The position numbers and the translations under genes were made by a program. A DNA stretch of 64,000 nucleotides from Agrypnia vestita (lineage: Eukaryota; Arthropoda; Insecta; Trichoptera; Phryganeidae). This document shows positions 45,027 through 55,760 of the stretch, one piece after another; position 1 is the stretch's first letter; every line of letters begins with the position of its first letter. Location: positions 1 through 64,000 of the forward strand of contig JADDOH010023005.1 in assembly GCA_016648135.1 (NCBI GenBank), in the 5' to 3' direction. The notes under the pieces were generated by a model that was given only the letters and a program-made list of their open reading frames with translations, ran no database searches and was not told the DNA's origin.

Positions 45027-46503
45027 AGGATGAAATTAAAAAAATGCAAAGTATTTTTAAGATAATTGCTTAAGGATGATGTTTCATCTCCTAAAAAAAA
45101 CAATTTACAAATTAATTATATTTAGAGATTCAGTTTTAATTTTTTTCTAAGCAACAAATTTCTTTTAAGGTCTGTTGCTTACGGAAAAAACAAATTAATG
45201 AAATTTCTGTATAAAATTTATTTGACAATAAACCTTTTCTAGGAATTTTACGAATCTCTATATTTTGATTTTTTCGGTTTGTTCATTTGTTTTTTTTCAA
45301 TATGATTAATTATCGCTGAGAATCAAAATATGCTCAACCACCATTTTTTTTTACATTTGTACAAATGTAAAAAATACATAAATACAAGTATCAATCTGAA
45401 GATTGTTACTTGTTAAGAATCAGTTTATTCGAGTTTCAAGTTTCAAGATAAAAAAGTTAATAAACAAGATTTGAAACTCTTTTTTGATTTTCCAAAAAAA
45501 ATATTTCGTCAAATAGGGAGTCAAGTAGGTTTAGATTTTTATATACTCATATCTGAAACTACTTTTCATGGACATATCATCATTATTATTTTGCTTCAAT
45601 AGTCAAAGCTATTTGGAAATAATTTTTTCCTTGATTAATTTTATAATTGCGCTGCAATTAACACAAAAAATGAGTAGTATAAAAACATAACCTTTACTTT
45701 GTTTTTGAATTGTATGTATTTATTAGTAGCAGATCGAAGATTTTAAAATTATTATAGGTATTGTTGATAAAATGCTTCTTAAAATATTTTTAAGAGTTAT
45801 TTATGGTTAAACAACTGCCATTTGCCATAATATAATAATATAAGGTTTTTGTTTTTCTTTCTCTTTCTTCCTCTCATTTTAGATAGGCGTTATAAGGCAA
45901 TTCATTCGTTTAATTAAAGAAGTTGTAAATAATAATCTATAGTACTTTGTCTAGTATTAATCATGGCCTCACTGATGATAATATTTATAATGTGTAATAT
46001 TAATATAAATAGATAATATTTATAATCTTAGCTCTTTTATCGCATAATTTATTTTTGCATTACTGCGAAGAATATTTTGCATTCATATTAACACTCAACA
46101 TATAAGAGGAGGCGTTTTCTCAATACTCTGTACTATTTGTACTATTTTCGGCACATTTTTTACATCTACTATATTATTGTACCATATTCTAACCAACATG
46201 CTAAAATAAATTTTATTATGATACCGACCAGTTTAAAAAATTACGTTAAGTATTGTGGCGAACATTCAAGTGCATTTCTTTACATAATTTTGTTTCTTTA
46301 TTCGCCTTTATACGTTCATATAAAGTTGCTTCTCTTACGGTCATCAATTTCAATCACGGATTTGTTTCTTCTCTTAAATTCTTTTATTTCAATATTGTAA
46401 AGCGTTGAGCGAAGTTCTCTTTAGTTTGTATTCTACTTTTCTTCTAATACACTTAAGTATTACATAAATTATGATCAACTACTAAATTGAGCTAAGTGAT
46501 ATA
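45027..46503. other. Non-coding AT-rich DNA
   Basis: No supported gene. A short frame at 46137-46400 is hydrophobic AT-rich read-through. Confidence 0.4.
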
Positions 46504-46505
46504 TA

Positions 46506-47022
46506 CAGGGTGTACCAGAGCTAGCAGCAGAAACCTGGTATGTAGATTCCTGACTATGTTATGAGTCTAAAATGTTCAAGCAACCTTGGCCTAATATCAA
46601 TAGTTATGGCTATATGCAACATCAAAGTTTGCATTTTTTTTTCAATATTTCTTGCTTATTTTTTGCAATAAGTTGAATCATCATTACAGTAAGTTATGTC
46701 GATTATGAAAAATTCATTCGCTTTAATACAAGTCGAGTAAAATGATAAAACCTTGCAAAAATTGAAAAAAGTTATTTTTTAATAGATTTTTATCATTTTA
46801 TTTAAGTTGTATTGAAGAAAATGAATTTTTCATAATCAAATTTTCATATTTAAAGTTATTGCAAAAAATAAGTCAGAAATATTTGAAAAAAAAATGCAAA
46901 CTTTGATATTGCATATCTCTATAACTATTCATTTTAGGTCATGGTTGCTTGAACATTTTAGACTCATAACATAGTCAGGAATCTACCGGCCAAGTTTCTG
47001 CTGCTAGCTCTGGTACACCCTG
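46506..47022. mobile_element. CAGGGTGT foldback MITE, complete copy
   Basis: Starts CAGGGTGTACCAGAGCTAGC and ends with its complement ..GCTCTGGTACACCCTG, flanked by TA (46504-46505 and 47023-47024). The two halves are inverted copies for nearly the whole 517 bp (TGTTCAAG and TTTGCATTTTTTTTCAATAT blocks in both arms). TA target and ends suggest Tc1/mariner mobilisation. No coding sequence. Confidence 0.85.
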
Positions 47023-47457
47023 TATGTGTTAAATTTTATCAAGATGTTTACGTTAAAATGCCTTCAGTGTAAGACCACAATTTCGGAAGATTTAATACAA
47101 TTTCAAAAAATTCCATGACCCACCCACCACATGTTTATGAGCAAATGACCAATACCATCACTTTGCTAAATTAGTAATTTTACGCAATTCGTAAAATGAC
47201 AGTATCCCTTTTCTTCTGAATCAACGTTGAATTGAAATTAATCGCCATTGTGTTATTTATTATGAACATTTTCATTAACTACCAGCTATTACTGCGCCCT
47301 CGCCAGTTATTTATATCTGAAGTTCATTATGCCAAACGAATTTATTTGACTACGTGCGACGCAATTAATAGCTGTTAACTGCGAGCGAATGCAATTCACA
47401 GCCATTTGGTTGCAATAAGTGATTTATTTTTCATGCAATTTCTTTTTTTCTTTTCAG

Positions 47458-48381
47458 ATATTTGCACTAAAGAAATAATCCAACACGAGCACTGTTTTAC
47501 ATCAAAGGCTGAATAAAACCACAACCAGGAAAATAAAGGACTCCATTTAGAATTACAAACATCCATTTTCTCGTTTTGTTGAAAGCAATTCAGATGCAAC
47601 CTTACATATGAATGAGTCTTAAAACATATTAGCAATGATTATGAGAAAATATCTACAGCTTTTCAAAGCTTAAAGCAAGCGCGTCATTGTGAAATAAATG
47701 TACTCGGGATCAAAATAAAACCCAAAAAACGGTTTGGCTGTTGTGAAATGATTTTACAGAAAAAATAAATTACAACCAAACAAAATGGATGTCGGATCGA
47801 GCGGGACTGAAATCCTGATGGGCATAGAAGACTGCGAAAAGCTCCGAATGAATGAAAGTGTGTTTCCGACGGCATCCAACGAGAGCCTTTTCACGTCTGC
47901 CGCTTCGTTCAACCACACTATTATCTGCTTGGACCACGCGCCGCAATTCACCCACGGCCATCTCGTCAGGACGGTCGTGCTGGGCGTGCTCGCGGTGCTG
48001 TCCCTGGCCGGAAACCTCGCTACCATCTTCAGCATCAGACGCAGCCAGCGGGCTCGCCGGTTCTCCCGCACGTCCTGCAGCGCCATCTACAGCCTGATCC
48101 TCCAGCTGTCCGTGGCCGACCTGCTGGTGACGATATTCTGCCTGGCGGGCGAGGCGGCCTGGAGCTACACGGTGGCCTGGCTGGCCGGCAACGCGGCCTG
48201 CAAAGTGTTCAAGTTTCTTCAGATGTTCAGCCTGTACCTCAGCACCTTCGTGCTGGTGCTGGTCGGCGTGGACCGCTTCGTCGCCGTCAGGTACCCCATG
48301 AAGAACCTCTCCACCGGCAGCCGAGGGACCATCTCGCTGGCCGCTGTCTGGGTGCTCAGCGGCTTCCTAAGCATACCGCAG
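47458..48381 (+). CDS. Corazonin/ACP receptor-like GPCR, first coding exon (partial gene)
   Basis: Rhodopsin-class neuropeptide receptor of the GnRH/AKH/corazonin/ACP group, a plasma-membrane G-protein-coupled receptor. A strong acceptor (TTTCTTTTTTTCTTTTCAG) ends at 47457; translation starts at 47785 in good context (CAAAATGG), leaving ~327 nt of 5' UTR. The 199 codons give an extracellular N-terminus with three N-glycosylation sites (N23, N32, N43), TM1 (61-84, GN at 76-77), TM2 (100-124, LSVADLLVT with D112), C139 for the ECL disulfide, TM3 to DRF (163-165, a DRY variant), VRYPMK in ICL2, and TM4 ending GFLSIPQ. It ends at CAG|GTAAAT, phase 0. SAIYSLI, GEAAWSYTVAW and LQMFSLYLSTFVLVL fit corazonin or ACP receptors better than AKH receptors. 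TM5-7 lie in later exons that I could not find. GC-rich coding contrasts with the surroundings. Confidence 0.88.
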
Positions 48382-49461
48382 GTAAATACGCTTTTAAAAT
48401 GTATAGCTTTCAGAATATTTCGAGTACGCTCGAATTTTTCAAGAACACCATAATGTATTTCATCTCCAAGAGGACATCAAGACATTAATACCAACATTCC
48501 CATACAAAAATAAATACCTTCGTTTCTATGTATATCTTTATAATTTTATCAAAAATTAATGCTCATTTTATATTTCTCCTACTATTTTAATTAATAGTGA
48601 TTTATTAAAATGTTGCATCTAATAATTTAACTATTTCTCTAAAATTGAAGCTATAGATACAAAACAAAGAGTGCTTCTATATTTATGTGCCTAATTTTTT
48701 GAGAGATCTAAGTTAATTCTTCAGGTTCATTATAAAAAATATATTTTTGCTAAATGTAATGCTATCTTGGTTTAAACATTCAAGAGTGGGTTAGAAATTT
48801 AAGATTATAGAAATTCTAAATAATTTTGTTCTTTTCAAGATGCTCACAACAAGGAACAAACAATTCCTAAAAAAAATATTTAATTTTCCCAAAACCTTCA
48901 CGGCTTAATGAAAACATAAGGCTCATAACATCGGGATTTGTGAAGTTTTCTCCGATTCGCTCTCACGTAGTTATAGCAACTATCTCCAACAAAGTTAATA
49001 AATAATTGCAAGTTCTTCACTGCTCGTAAAAAAATCCATTTCCCTCACTGATACCACATTTATATAATAGAACGAACGGCGAATGGCGTGATTTATTCGA
49101 AAAGCATAGACTATCAATTAAATACTTTGGTACAACAGCCGCTGGGGAAAAATCCATCAAGGGGTAGAACTTTTTTGGGTTTACTTTCACTAAATATTTT
49201 GAGTTCACTTAAATTATTTCCATTCTCTCAATTCTTATAATTAAGATTAATTAATTAATTTTTCTTTATTATTTGATTACTCACTGTAGGTAATGAATCT
49301 TCTATAGTAATATTTATTTTTTTCAATAATTTCCATTCTCTCAATTCTTATAATAAAGATTAATTAATTAATTTTCTTTATTATTTGATTACTCACTGTA
49401 GGTAATGAATCGACTATAGTAAGAAATATAGTAATTCTAGGAACACAAAATAAAAACATTT
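48382..49461. other. Start of receptor intron 1
   Basis: Begins with the donor GTAAATACG. AT-rich with no supported gene. At 49211-49300 and 49327-49410 a CATTCTCTCAATTCTTATAA-led ~80-bp segment is directly repeated. No second receptor exon was recognised. Confidence 0.5.
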
Positions 49462-50004
49462 ACTTCCTTTCTTTTAACTCGTGGCGTCTGCTTGCTTGCC
49501 GGCTTGCCGGGTGAAAAAACTTTGGATCAATTTTTAACCCTTTTCCCGTAATCCGATCGAGTTGAAACTTGGCAAGTAGACTCGTGGCGACGATCTAGAA
49601 GATCTATCAAATTTTCGTTAAAAAAAAAAAATAATTATAGTAAAATTTCGGATTTTTAGAAATTTTAATGTTTTTTTCAAATTGGAATCATTACAAAAGT
49701 TTGATTACTAGCAACGGCGGCCCGATAACGTCGCGGAATATTTTCTAAATTTGAATTACTCCATCGGTATACATAATAGGTACTTCACTACGAATGTCGA
49801 AAATCTAAATTGACTGACAAATGTTTTTAGAATTTAATCTTCAAAGCATGAAGTGTCTTATCAAAGCTCAAAACATCTGACATTTTAGAAATATATTAAA
49901 TTACTGTACGTTTAGTGTTATGTTATATGTTTGAATTCGTCTTTAATTGTTGTTATATTTTACAAAGAAAGGGAGTATAATAAAAACTTGGTTTTTATGG
50001 GTTA
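49462..50004 (+). repeat. Family Z non-autonomous repeat, full-length copy
   Basis: Starts ACTTCCTTTCTTTTAACTCG and ends GGAGTATAATAAAAACTTGG plus TTTTTATGGGTTA. The last 19 bp around ATAAAAACTTGGTTTTTAT form a perfect hairpin with a TTG loop. TACTTCCTTTCTTT near the left end and AAAGAAAGGGAGTA near the right are approximate inverted repeats. Same family as 2487, 7831 and 39361. Confidence 0.75.
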
Positions 50005-51590
50005 CTTTTTTTATGCTTAATACAAATAAATTGGAATGATTCATTTTATCTATCTTCTTCTTTCTCTTATCCCATTTCCCATTTCATTTGGGGTCGGCTC
50101 TCCTTATTCTTTTTTTCCACGATTCCCTCTTCTGGGCCATCGCTTCGTCCAACTGGGCATTCTTCAGGTACTTTTCCACACTACTCCACCATGTGGCGCT
50201 GGGTCAACCTCTACCTCTTTTTATTTCCTGTATTTTGAGTGCGGAATGCACTGCATGATACATACTATATACAGGAATAAATATTCTCCTTCCTAGGGGT
50301 GATAAAAAAATAATCCTAAACACGCAATTATCCTCAATCTAAAAAAAAAATTACAATCTTTCTAGACTAGAGTATGATCATTTTACATTAAATGATTCGA
50401 AAATTGTGAGAACAAGAAGCATGGCTTTTATTTATATTTGGAAAAAATAACCGAAAAAAATATTTATCTTATAAATTTTACGAAATATTAAAATCTGAAT
50501 AATATGAGGAATATTACGAGATATATATCTTATCTTGGTTTCTTTTCAAAATATATGCATACGAAAAAGTCTTGCTTCTTGTGCTCACTGCACGCCCCTG
50601 CCATGTTGTTAGTAAATATTTTAAATAATAATGTTAACCTCAGAAAGACTTTTTAAAGGGCGTATTTAAAGTAGTTTGAAAGGTATTTTTACAGTTGGAA
50701 AACCTCGAAACATTTATACCCTTTAAAATTGATGTTTTTGAAAGTAAACTTCTGCCATGAAGTGCGACTATTATATGGCGATGTATTTGGTAAATAAATT
50801 GCGTGACTTCAAGTCACTTTTGCAATGCTTCAATTTCATGTAAAATATATTCAGGCACTGGTCAAGTTAAGTAAATTTTTATGTGTGTAAATATATTGTG
50901 TTGTCCAACATTATCATAACTCTCACATGCAGAAAATATTTTTAAATATTTTTTGCGGTCAAGATATTTTTAAACAATAAGTGCAGTTTTATTTATTATG
51001 TGGGTATTCTAGAGAATTTACCTCTTTCATCAACAAGCTGAACAAACTCCACAATGGAGTACCAGGGTAGCACAACTCGGCGGCGGTGACGGTTAATGCA
51101 CGAGCAACCTGGCGCAGATAGTTGGGACGTAATGTGTAATTTACTGCGCTGCAAGCGGAAGTTAAAACATTTCCCTTCACCCGCCGCCATATATCTTCTT
51201 TTGAGCATTACTTTCATTATTTATTCAAAAATAACCTTTTCGCTTCGCATGTTATCCTGATACATTGACACTTAATATATTGTATAAGACGCAAATTTAG
51301 AAACGTGCTGTACAAAATAAATCATACGGGTTAGTTAACAATTTTTACTTTGATACGTAATATTTTTTGACATATGTTCATTACTATATACCATACCTAT
51401 ATATTCATTATATAACTTCTACAAACTTGTCCTACATAAGTATTGACAAACTAAAACAAGTAACAGGTATACAATTAGCTCCTCTAGCACAGGCTACGCC
51501 TAGTTGAGCAGTAGCAATCCACGAAATAGAAATAAAACATTGTGTGCAATTAGATAAATAATATTGTAAATAATATGATGTATTGCAACA
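50005..51590. other. Non-coding DNA
   Basis: A GC-richer block at 50070-50215 includes TTTGGGGTCGGCTCTCC, which looks like a decayed repeat, and 51040-51185 is another GC-richer block. Neither gives a recognisable protein. Confidence 0.35.
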
Positions 51591-51663
51591 TTGTAGATTG
51601 ATATTTTATTAAATATTGGTTGAATTTTTAGTATAAATCTACTTATATTATTTGATTAATTGC

Positions 51664-51701
51664 ACCTACATGTTTCGGAAATACCTTTCCATCGTCATAT
51701 A
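51664..51701 (-). ncRNA. Hammerhead motif, PLE-H minus copy
   Basis: AUGACGA (C3 changed to A), stem II GGAAA..UUUCC, GAA, ACAUGU, A, GGU; stem I partner lost. Probably inactive. Confidence 0.55.
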
Positions 51702-51706
51702 TATAA

Positions 51707-51746
51707 CACTCTGACGATGAAAAGGTATTTCCGAAACATATAGATG
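51707..51746 (+). ncRNA. Hammerhead motif, PLE-H first plus copy
   Basis: CUGACGA intact (51711-51717), stem II with one mismatch, GAA, stem III ACAUAU (imperfect palindrome), A. Stem I pairing is poor. Confidence 0.55.
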
Positions 51747-51811
51747 TAATTAATCAAATAATTTAAATAGATTTATACAAATAATACAATCAATATATTT
51801 TTTATATAAAA

Positions 51812-51850
51812 TAAATGACGATGGAAAGGTATTTCCGAAACATGTAGGCG
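51812..51850 (+). ncRNA. Hammerhead motif, PLE-H second plus copy
   Basis: AUGACGA (C3 changed to A), perfect stem II, GAA, ACAUGU, A, GGC. Probably inactive because of the core change and the lost stem I. Confidence 0.5.
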
Positions 51851-51915
51851 TAATTAATCAAATAATATAAATAGTTTTTTACAAATAATACAATCAATTT
51901 TTTTTTATTAAATAA

Positions 51916-52600
51916 ATGTATAACAAGAATTTTATAATAAATAAAAAATAAACATATAGGTATATAATATATGACCTCATAGGACTCGGGATATCCAGAT
52001 ATAAGTGTTTTTCTTATCACATTGATTTAAACACAATCACGAAAATAACATCATCATCATTTCAATTCTCTGAGGTCTCTCACTTTTCCCTATCCATCAT
52101 TGTTTACTTCCACGTACTTCCACGGATTTTGACGATTTTATCAGTCCAGTGTGTTTTAGGGCTACACGATTCCTCTCGAATACTACTGGATGATTGCGTC
52201 TTTCCGCCGGATGATGTGCTCTGTCCATTGCCATTTGATATTCTATTTTGTATGACGAATAAACAAAAATATTAATCTAAAAATGATTAATTTTTTATAA
52301 TATAAACCTTTTACACATTTGCGTTCTCCAATTTATCTTTATATTTGACATTTGAGGTTTTAACGGCGCTAGAAATAGTGGATTAAAGGAAAATCCCGCC
52401 AACCGTGCTTACCGCAACACACTAAAATATTATTTTGACCACAAGCCTAAATTCTGAGCTTTGATATTTGGATTTAGCCTAGCGGCTAAATATGTTGCAT
52501 CCCTATTTATGTAAACTAACATCCACAGTGCTACTTCATAAGTCAATCTTATTTTCTAAAAATATTTTAAATGCCGTGTTATTGCCGTGTTATTACATTT
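51916..52600. other. Non-coding DNA
   Basis: No supported gene. Confidence 0.4.
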
Positions 52601-52772
52601 TTTTTTACGCTTCAACAGGCCAAGAGGCCCAATTACAGAAGCCAAAGACATCACAAAACACCCAGGCTTGTGTAAATCACATAGATTAATTGTGACCTCA
52701 CCGGGAATCGAATCCGGAACCCTCGATGTGGGAAGCCAGTGTCATGCCCACTGGGCTACGAGGGCCGCCTTA
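52601..52772 (-). mobile_element. tRNA-derived SINE
   Basis: On the minus strand the head reads GGCCCTCGTAGCCCAGTGGG (A-box region TAGCCCAGTGGGC) and later GGATTCGATTCC (B box) at tRNA spacing, followed by a body (TTTACACAAGCCTGGG, AATTGGGCCTCTTGGCC) and an A-rich end at the left (TTTTTTTT on the plus strand, 52599-52606). It is a SINE rather than a tRNA gene: no acceptor-stem pairing and a long tail. Confidence 0.7.
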
Positions 52773-53066
52773 ACTTTAATTAAATTTTATTTTAATTGAA
52801 TTTAATATTATTGTATTTTTGAATTTAAATTTAAAATAACCATCTTTATGAGAGTCAATGTGAGATGACAAAATTATAAGGCGATTGAGCGTTAAATCAT
52901 GACCAAATGGAAATATTTTCACTTTTAATTAAGATAAATGCATGACACTTTAAGAACAACACAAATTTCATTTTTCAAAGCAAGAAAACACTTTGTGGCT
53001 TGACATTATAAGAAATTTAAGAAAAAATTACACACTATGTTTTAAACCACTTAATTGCTATACATT

Positions 53067-53106
53067 TGTCAACTAGTTTCGGTTGGACTCAACCTTCTTC
53101 AGGACA
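53067..53106 (-). ncRNA. Hammerhead ribozyme, PLE-I left arm
   Basis: Minus strand: stem I UGUC/GACA (4 bp), CUGAAGA, stem II GGUUG-AGUC-CAACC, GAA, palindromic stem III ACUAGU, cleavage-site U. All core positions are intact. Confidence 0.85.
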
Positions 53107-53180
53107 ATTTCAATATAGACTAATCTAGGTACAGAAATTTATAAAGGAGGTAAGAAAAAGAGAGAGGGACAGAGTGTCAA

Positions 53181-54386
53181 CTAGGTGGGGGGTAGGGAAT
53201 GGGAGGAGTTAACTGAAGATAGAGGGAACAACTTTAAAATCGGACTATTAGATAAATTTATTTGTTTATTTATTATTTGACTATTATTGTTGATAGCTTT
53301 ATTAATTTCTAATGCTTCTAGATTGTTAAGTCGCAAACCTAATCCGTTTTTGTGTAAAATTTTTGGCCCTGTATTATTATTAAATGTGTGATTAAAATTA
53401 ATTAGATGTTCGGCAAATTCAGAAAAACCTACATTTGTTAAGCATTTAATGTGTTCTTTTATTCTAATATTTACGTTTCTCGATGTTTTACCAATATAGA
53501 AAGCTGGGCAATCATTACAGCTAAGTTTATAAATACCAGAATGGTTTAATATATTTTCTTTGTCTTTACAGTTACTTAATAATTTGCCTAAATTGTTACT
53601 GGTATAAAATGCTGGCTTTATCTCTTTAGGGAGTTTAGTCGTACTTAATATTGAAAAATTATTTATAAAAAGAATTCTCCGCCATTGAGGTATTAGAATA
53701 TTACTTTTGATAGTTGGAAGAGCGTTATAAATAAATTTATTAGACGAAATTTGACGGAGTTTTTTGGAAAGAATTCTATCTATCAAATCGGGTTCATATC
53801 CATTGTTAAAAGCTATCATTTTAATAGTAGAAAGTTCAATGGAAAAGTTTGTATCGGATAGGGGGATAGAGGTGAGGCGGTGGATCATGGAATGAAACGC
53901 GGAGTGTTTATGTGAGATAGGATGGTTGGAAGTATTATGGATTGTGGTGTCAGTAAAAGTAGGTTTTCTGTATACATTGAAATTAATTTTGTTGTCGATT
54001 ATGGTTAAAGAAAGGTCTAGAAAATTTAATGTGGAATTAATACCTACTTCTAGTGTGAACTGTATTTGACTGTGAAAGGAATTGAGGAGTAAAAGGAATG
54101 TGTGTAGTTGACGCTCTGTGCCTGTCCAAATACAAAAAATATCGTCTACATAGCGTTTCCATATTAATACATTTTTTAACAGAGGAGATTTACTATTAAA
54201 TATTTTATTTTCAAGATTATCCATAAATAAATCTGCACAAAGAGGGCTAGTTGGGGCACCCATTGGTAAACCTTCTTTTTGCTGGTACACAACATCATTA
54301 AATTGGAAGTAGTTTTGGTTCAGACAAACATTAAACAGACGTGCGAGGTCAATAGAAAGGTCTTTAGGTAAATGAGAATTTTTCAA
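53181..54386 (-). CDS. PLE reverse transcriptase/GIY-YIG protein, 5'-truncated (left arm)
   Basis: Penelope-type RT fused to a C-terminal GIY-YIG endonuclease, which copies and inserts the element by target-primed synthesis. The 401 residues start inside the RT: YQQKEGLPMGAPTSP (34-48, motif B region), YVDD (79-82, metal-binding active site), NFLDLSLTI (121-129) and VYRKPTFTD, a thumb/linker (~170-280), then GIYKLSCNDCPAFYIGKTSR (284-303; GIY and YIG plus an arginine), RIKEH (308-312), FSEFAEHLINFNHTFN and a LEALEINKA end. The RT fingers and motif A are missing, so the initiator Met is fortuitous and the protein cannot be active as is. No stop or frameshift in the remaining frame: a young copy. 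Confidence 0.9.
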   Translation of the reverse strand: MKNSHLPKDLSIDLARLFNVCLNQNYFQFNDVVYQQKEGLPMGAPTSPLCADLFMDNLENKIFNSKSPLLKNVLIWKRYVDDIFCIWTGTERQLHTFLLLLNSFHSQIQFTLEVGINSTLNFLDLSLTIIDNKINFNVYRKPTFTDTTIHNTSNHPISHKHSAFHSMIHRLTSIPLSDTNFSIELSTIKMIAFNNGYEPDLIDRILSKKLRQISSNKFIYNALPTIKSNILIPQWRRILFINNFSILSTTKLPKEIKPAFYTSNNLGKLLSNCKDKENILNHSGIYKLSCNDCPAFYIGKTSRNVNIRIKEHIKCLTNVGFSEFAEHLINFNHTFNNNTGPKILHKNGLGLRLNNLEALEINKAINNNSQIINKQINLSNSPILKLFPLSSVNSSHSLPPT

Positions 54387-54387
54387 T

Positions 54388-54439
54388 ATCTATCTATTTC
54401 TATTTAATATCTATTCAATATCTATTTAATATCTAATCT
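54388..54439. other. Filler between the two PLE arms
   Basis: The 52 bp are built from reiterated TATTTAATATCTAT/TATTCAATATCTAT words with no counterpart in the arms. The pattern looks like slippage synthesis at the join. The origin is inferred. Confidence 0.6.
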
Positions 54440-54440
54440 A

Positions 54441-55646
54441 TTGAAAAATTCTCATTTACCTAAAGACCTTTCTATTGACCTCGCACGTCTGTTTAATGTT
54501 TGTCTGAACCAAAACTACTTCCAATTTAATGATGTTGTGTACCAGCAAAAAGAAGGTTTACCAATGGGTGCCCCAACTAGCCCTCTTTGTGCAGATTTAT
54601 TTATGGATAATCTTGAAAATAAAATATTTAATAGTAAATCTCCTCTGTTAAAAAATGTATTAATATGGAAACGCTATGTAGACGATATTTTTTGTATTTG
54701 GACAGGCACAGAGCGTCAACTACACACATTCCTTTTACTCCTCAATTCCTTTCACAGTCAAATACAGTTCACACTAGAAGTAGGTATTAATTCCACATTA
54801 AATTTTCTAGACCTTTCTTTAACCATAATCGACAACAAAATTAATTTCAATGTATACAGAAAACCTACTTTTACTGACACCACAATCCATAATACTTCCA
54901 ACCATCCTATCTCACATAAACACTCCGCGTTTCATTCCATGATCCACCGCCTCACCTCTATCCCCCTATCCGATACAAACTTTTCCATTGAACTTTCTAC
55001 TATTAAAATGATAGCTTTTAACAATGGATATGAACCCGATTTGATAGATAGAATTCTTTCCAAAAAACTCCGTCAAATTTCGTCTAATAAATTTATTTAT
55101 AACGCTCTTCCAACTATCAAAAGTAATATTCTAATACCTCAATGGCGGAGAATTCTTTTTATAAATAATTTTTCAATATTAAGTACGACTAAACTCCCTA
55201 AAGAGATAAAGCCAGCATTTTATACCAGTAACAATTTAGGCAAATTATTAAGTAACTGTAAAGACAAAGAAAATATATTAAACCATTCTGGTATTTATAA
55301 ACTTAGCTGTAATGATTGCCCAGCTTTCTATATTGGTAAAACATCGAGAAACGTAATTATTAGAATAAAAGAACACATTAAATGCTTAACAAATGTAGGT
55401 TTTTCTGAATTTGCCGAACATCTAATTAATTTTAATCACACATTTAATAATAATACAGGGCCAAAAATTTTACACAAAAACGGATTAGGTTTGCGACTTA
55501 ACAATCTAGAAACATTAGAAATTAATAAAGCTATCAACAATAATAGTCAAATAATAAATAAACAAATAAATTTATCTAATAGTCCGATTTTAAAGTTGTT
55601 CCCTCTATCTTCAGTTAACTCCTCCCATTCCCTACCCCCCACCTAG
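54441..55646 (+). CDS. PLE reverse transcriptase/GIY-YIG protein, 5'-truncated (right arm)
   Basis: Mirror copy of 53181-54386 with the same length, start and motif positions (LPMGAPTSP, YVDD at 79-82, GIY at 284, YIG at 297-299). Differences: residue 306 is Ile instead of Asn (SRNVI for SRNVN) and residue 358 is Thr instead of Ala (LETLEI for LEALEI). Neither touches a known catalytic residue. The RT N-terminus is missing as in the other arm. The downstream 3' region (CT-rich, 55620-55690) leads to the hammerhead at 55721. Confidence 0.9.
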   Translation: MKNSHLPKDLSIDLARLFNVCLNQNYFQFNDVVYQQKEGLPMGAPTSPLCADLFMDNLENKIFNSKSPLLKNVLIWKRYVDDIFCIWTGTERQLHTFLLLLNSFHSQIQFTLEVGINSTLNFLDLSLTIIDNKINFNVYRKPTFTDTTIHNTSNHPISHKHSAFHSMIHRLTSIPLSDTNFSIELSTIKMIAFNNGYEPDLIDRILSKKLRQISSNKFIYNALPTIKSNILIPQWRRILFINNFSILSTTKLPKEIKPAFYTSNNLGKLLSNCKDKENILNHSGIYKLSCNDCPAFYIGKTSRNVIIRIKEHIKCLTNVGFSEFAEHLINFNHTFNNNTGPKILHKNGLGLRLNNLETLEINKAINNNSQIINKQINLSNSPILKLFPLSSVNSSHSLPPT

Positions 55647-55720
55647 TTGACACTCTGTCCCTCTCTCTTTTTCTTACCTCCTTTATAAATTTCTGTACCT
55701 AGATTAGTCTATATTGAAAT

Positions 55721-55760
55721 TGTCCTGAAGAAGGTTGAGTCCAACCGAAACTAGTTGACA
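55721..55760 (+). ncRNA. Hammerhead ribozyme, PLE-I right arm
   Basis: TGTC (55721-55724), CTGAAGA (55725-55731), stem II GGTTG-AGTC-CAACC, GAA, ACTAGT (55750-55755), T, GACA (55757-55760). Intact; predicted cleavage after 55756. Confidence 0.85.

Larger units (their letters stand above)
51600..51915. mobile_element. PLE end cluster with three hammerhead motifs (PLE-H)
   Basis: Same terminal family as PLE-C. One arm on the minus strand and two tandem units on the plus strand, each CGATGGAAAGGTATTTCCGA-like, followed by the (T)AATTAATCAAATAAT and AATAATACAATCAAT blocks. The ACATTGTAGATTGATATTTT tail lies at the left end (about 51592). No coding sequence. It is consistent with tandem plus inverted PLE termini. 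Target duplication not assigned. Confidence 0.7.

Noticed and set aside
47852..48097. Overlapping reading frame inside the receptor exon
   Set aside because: A shadow frame produced by the high GC content; the receptor frame carries all the motifs.
52690..52770. tRNA gene on the minus strand
   Set aside because: Pol III boxes are present but there is no cloverleaf acceptor pairing; the body and A-rich tail indicate a SINE.
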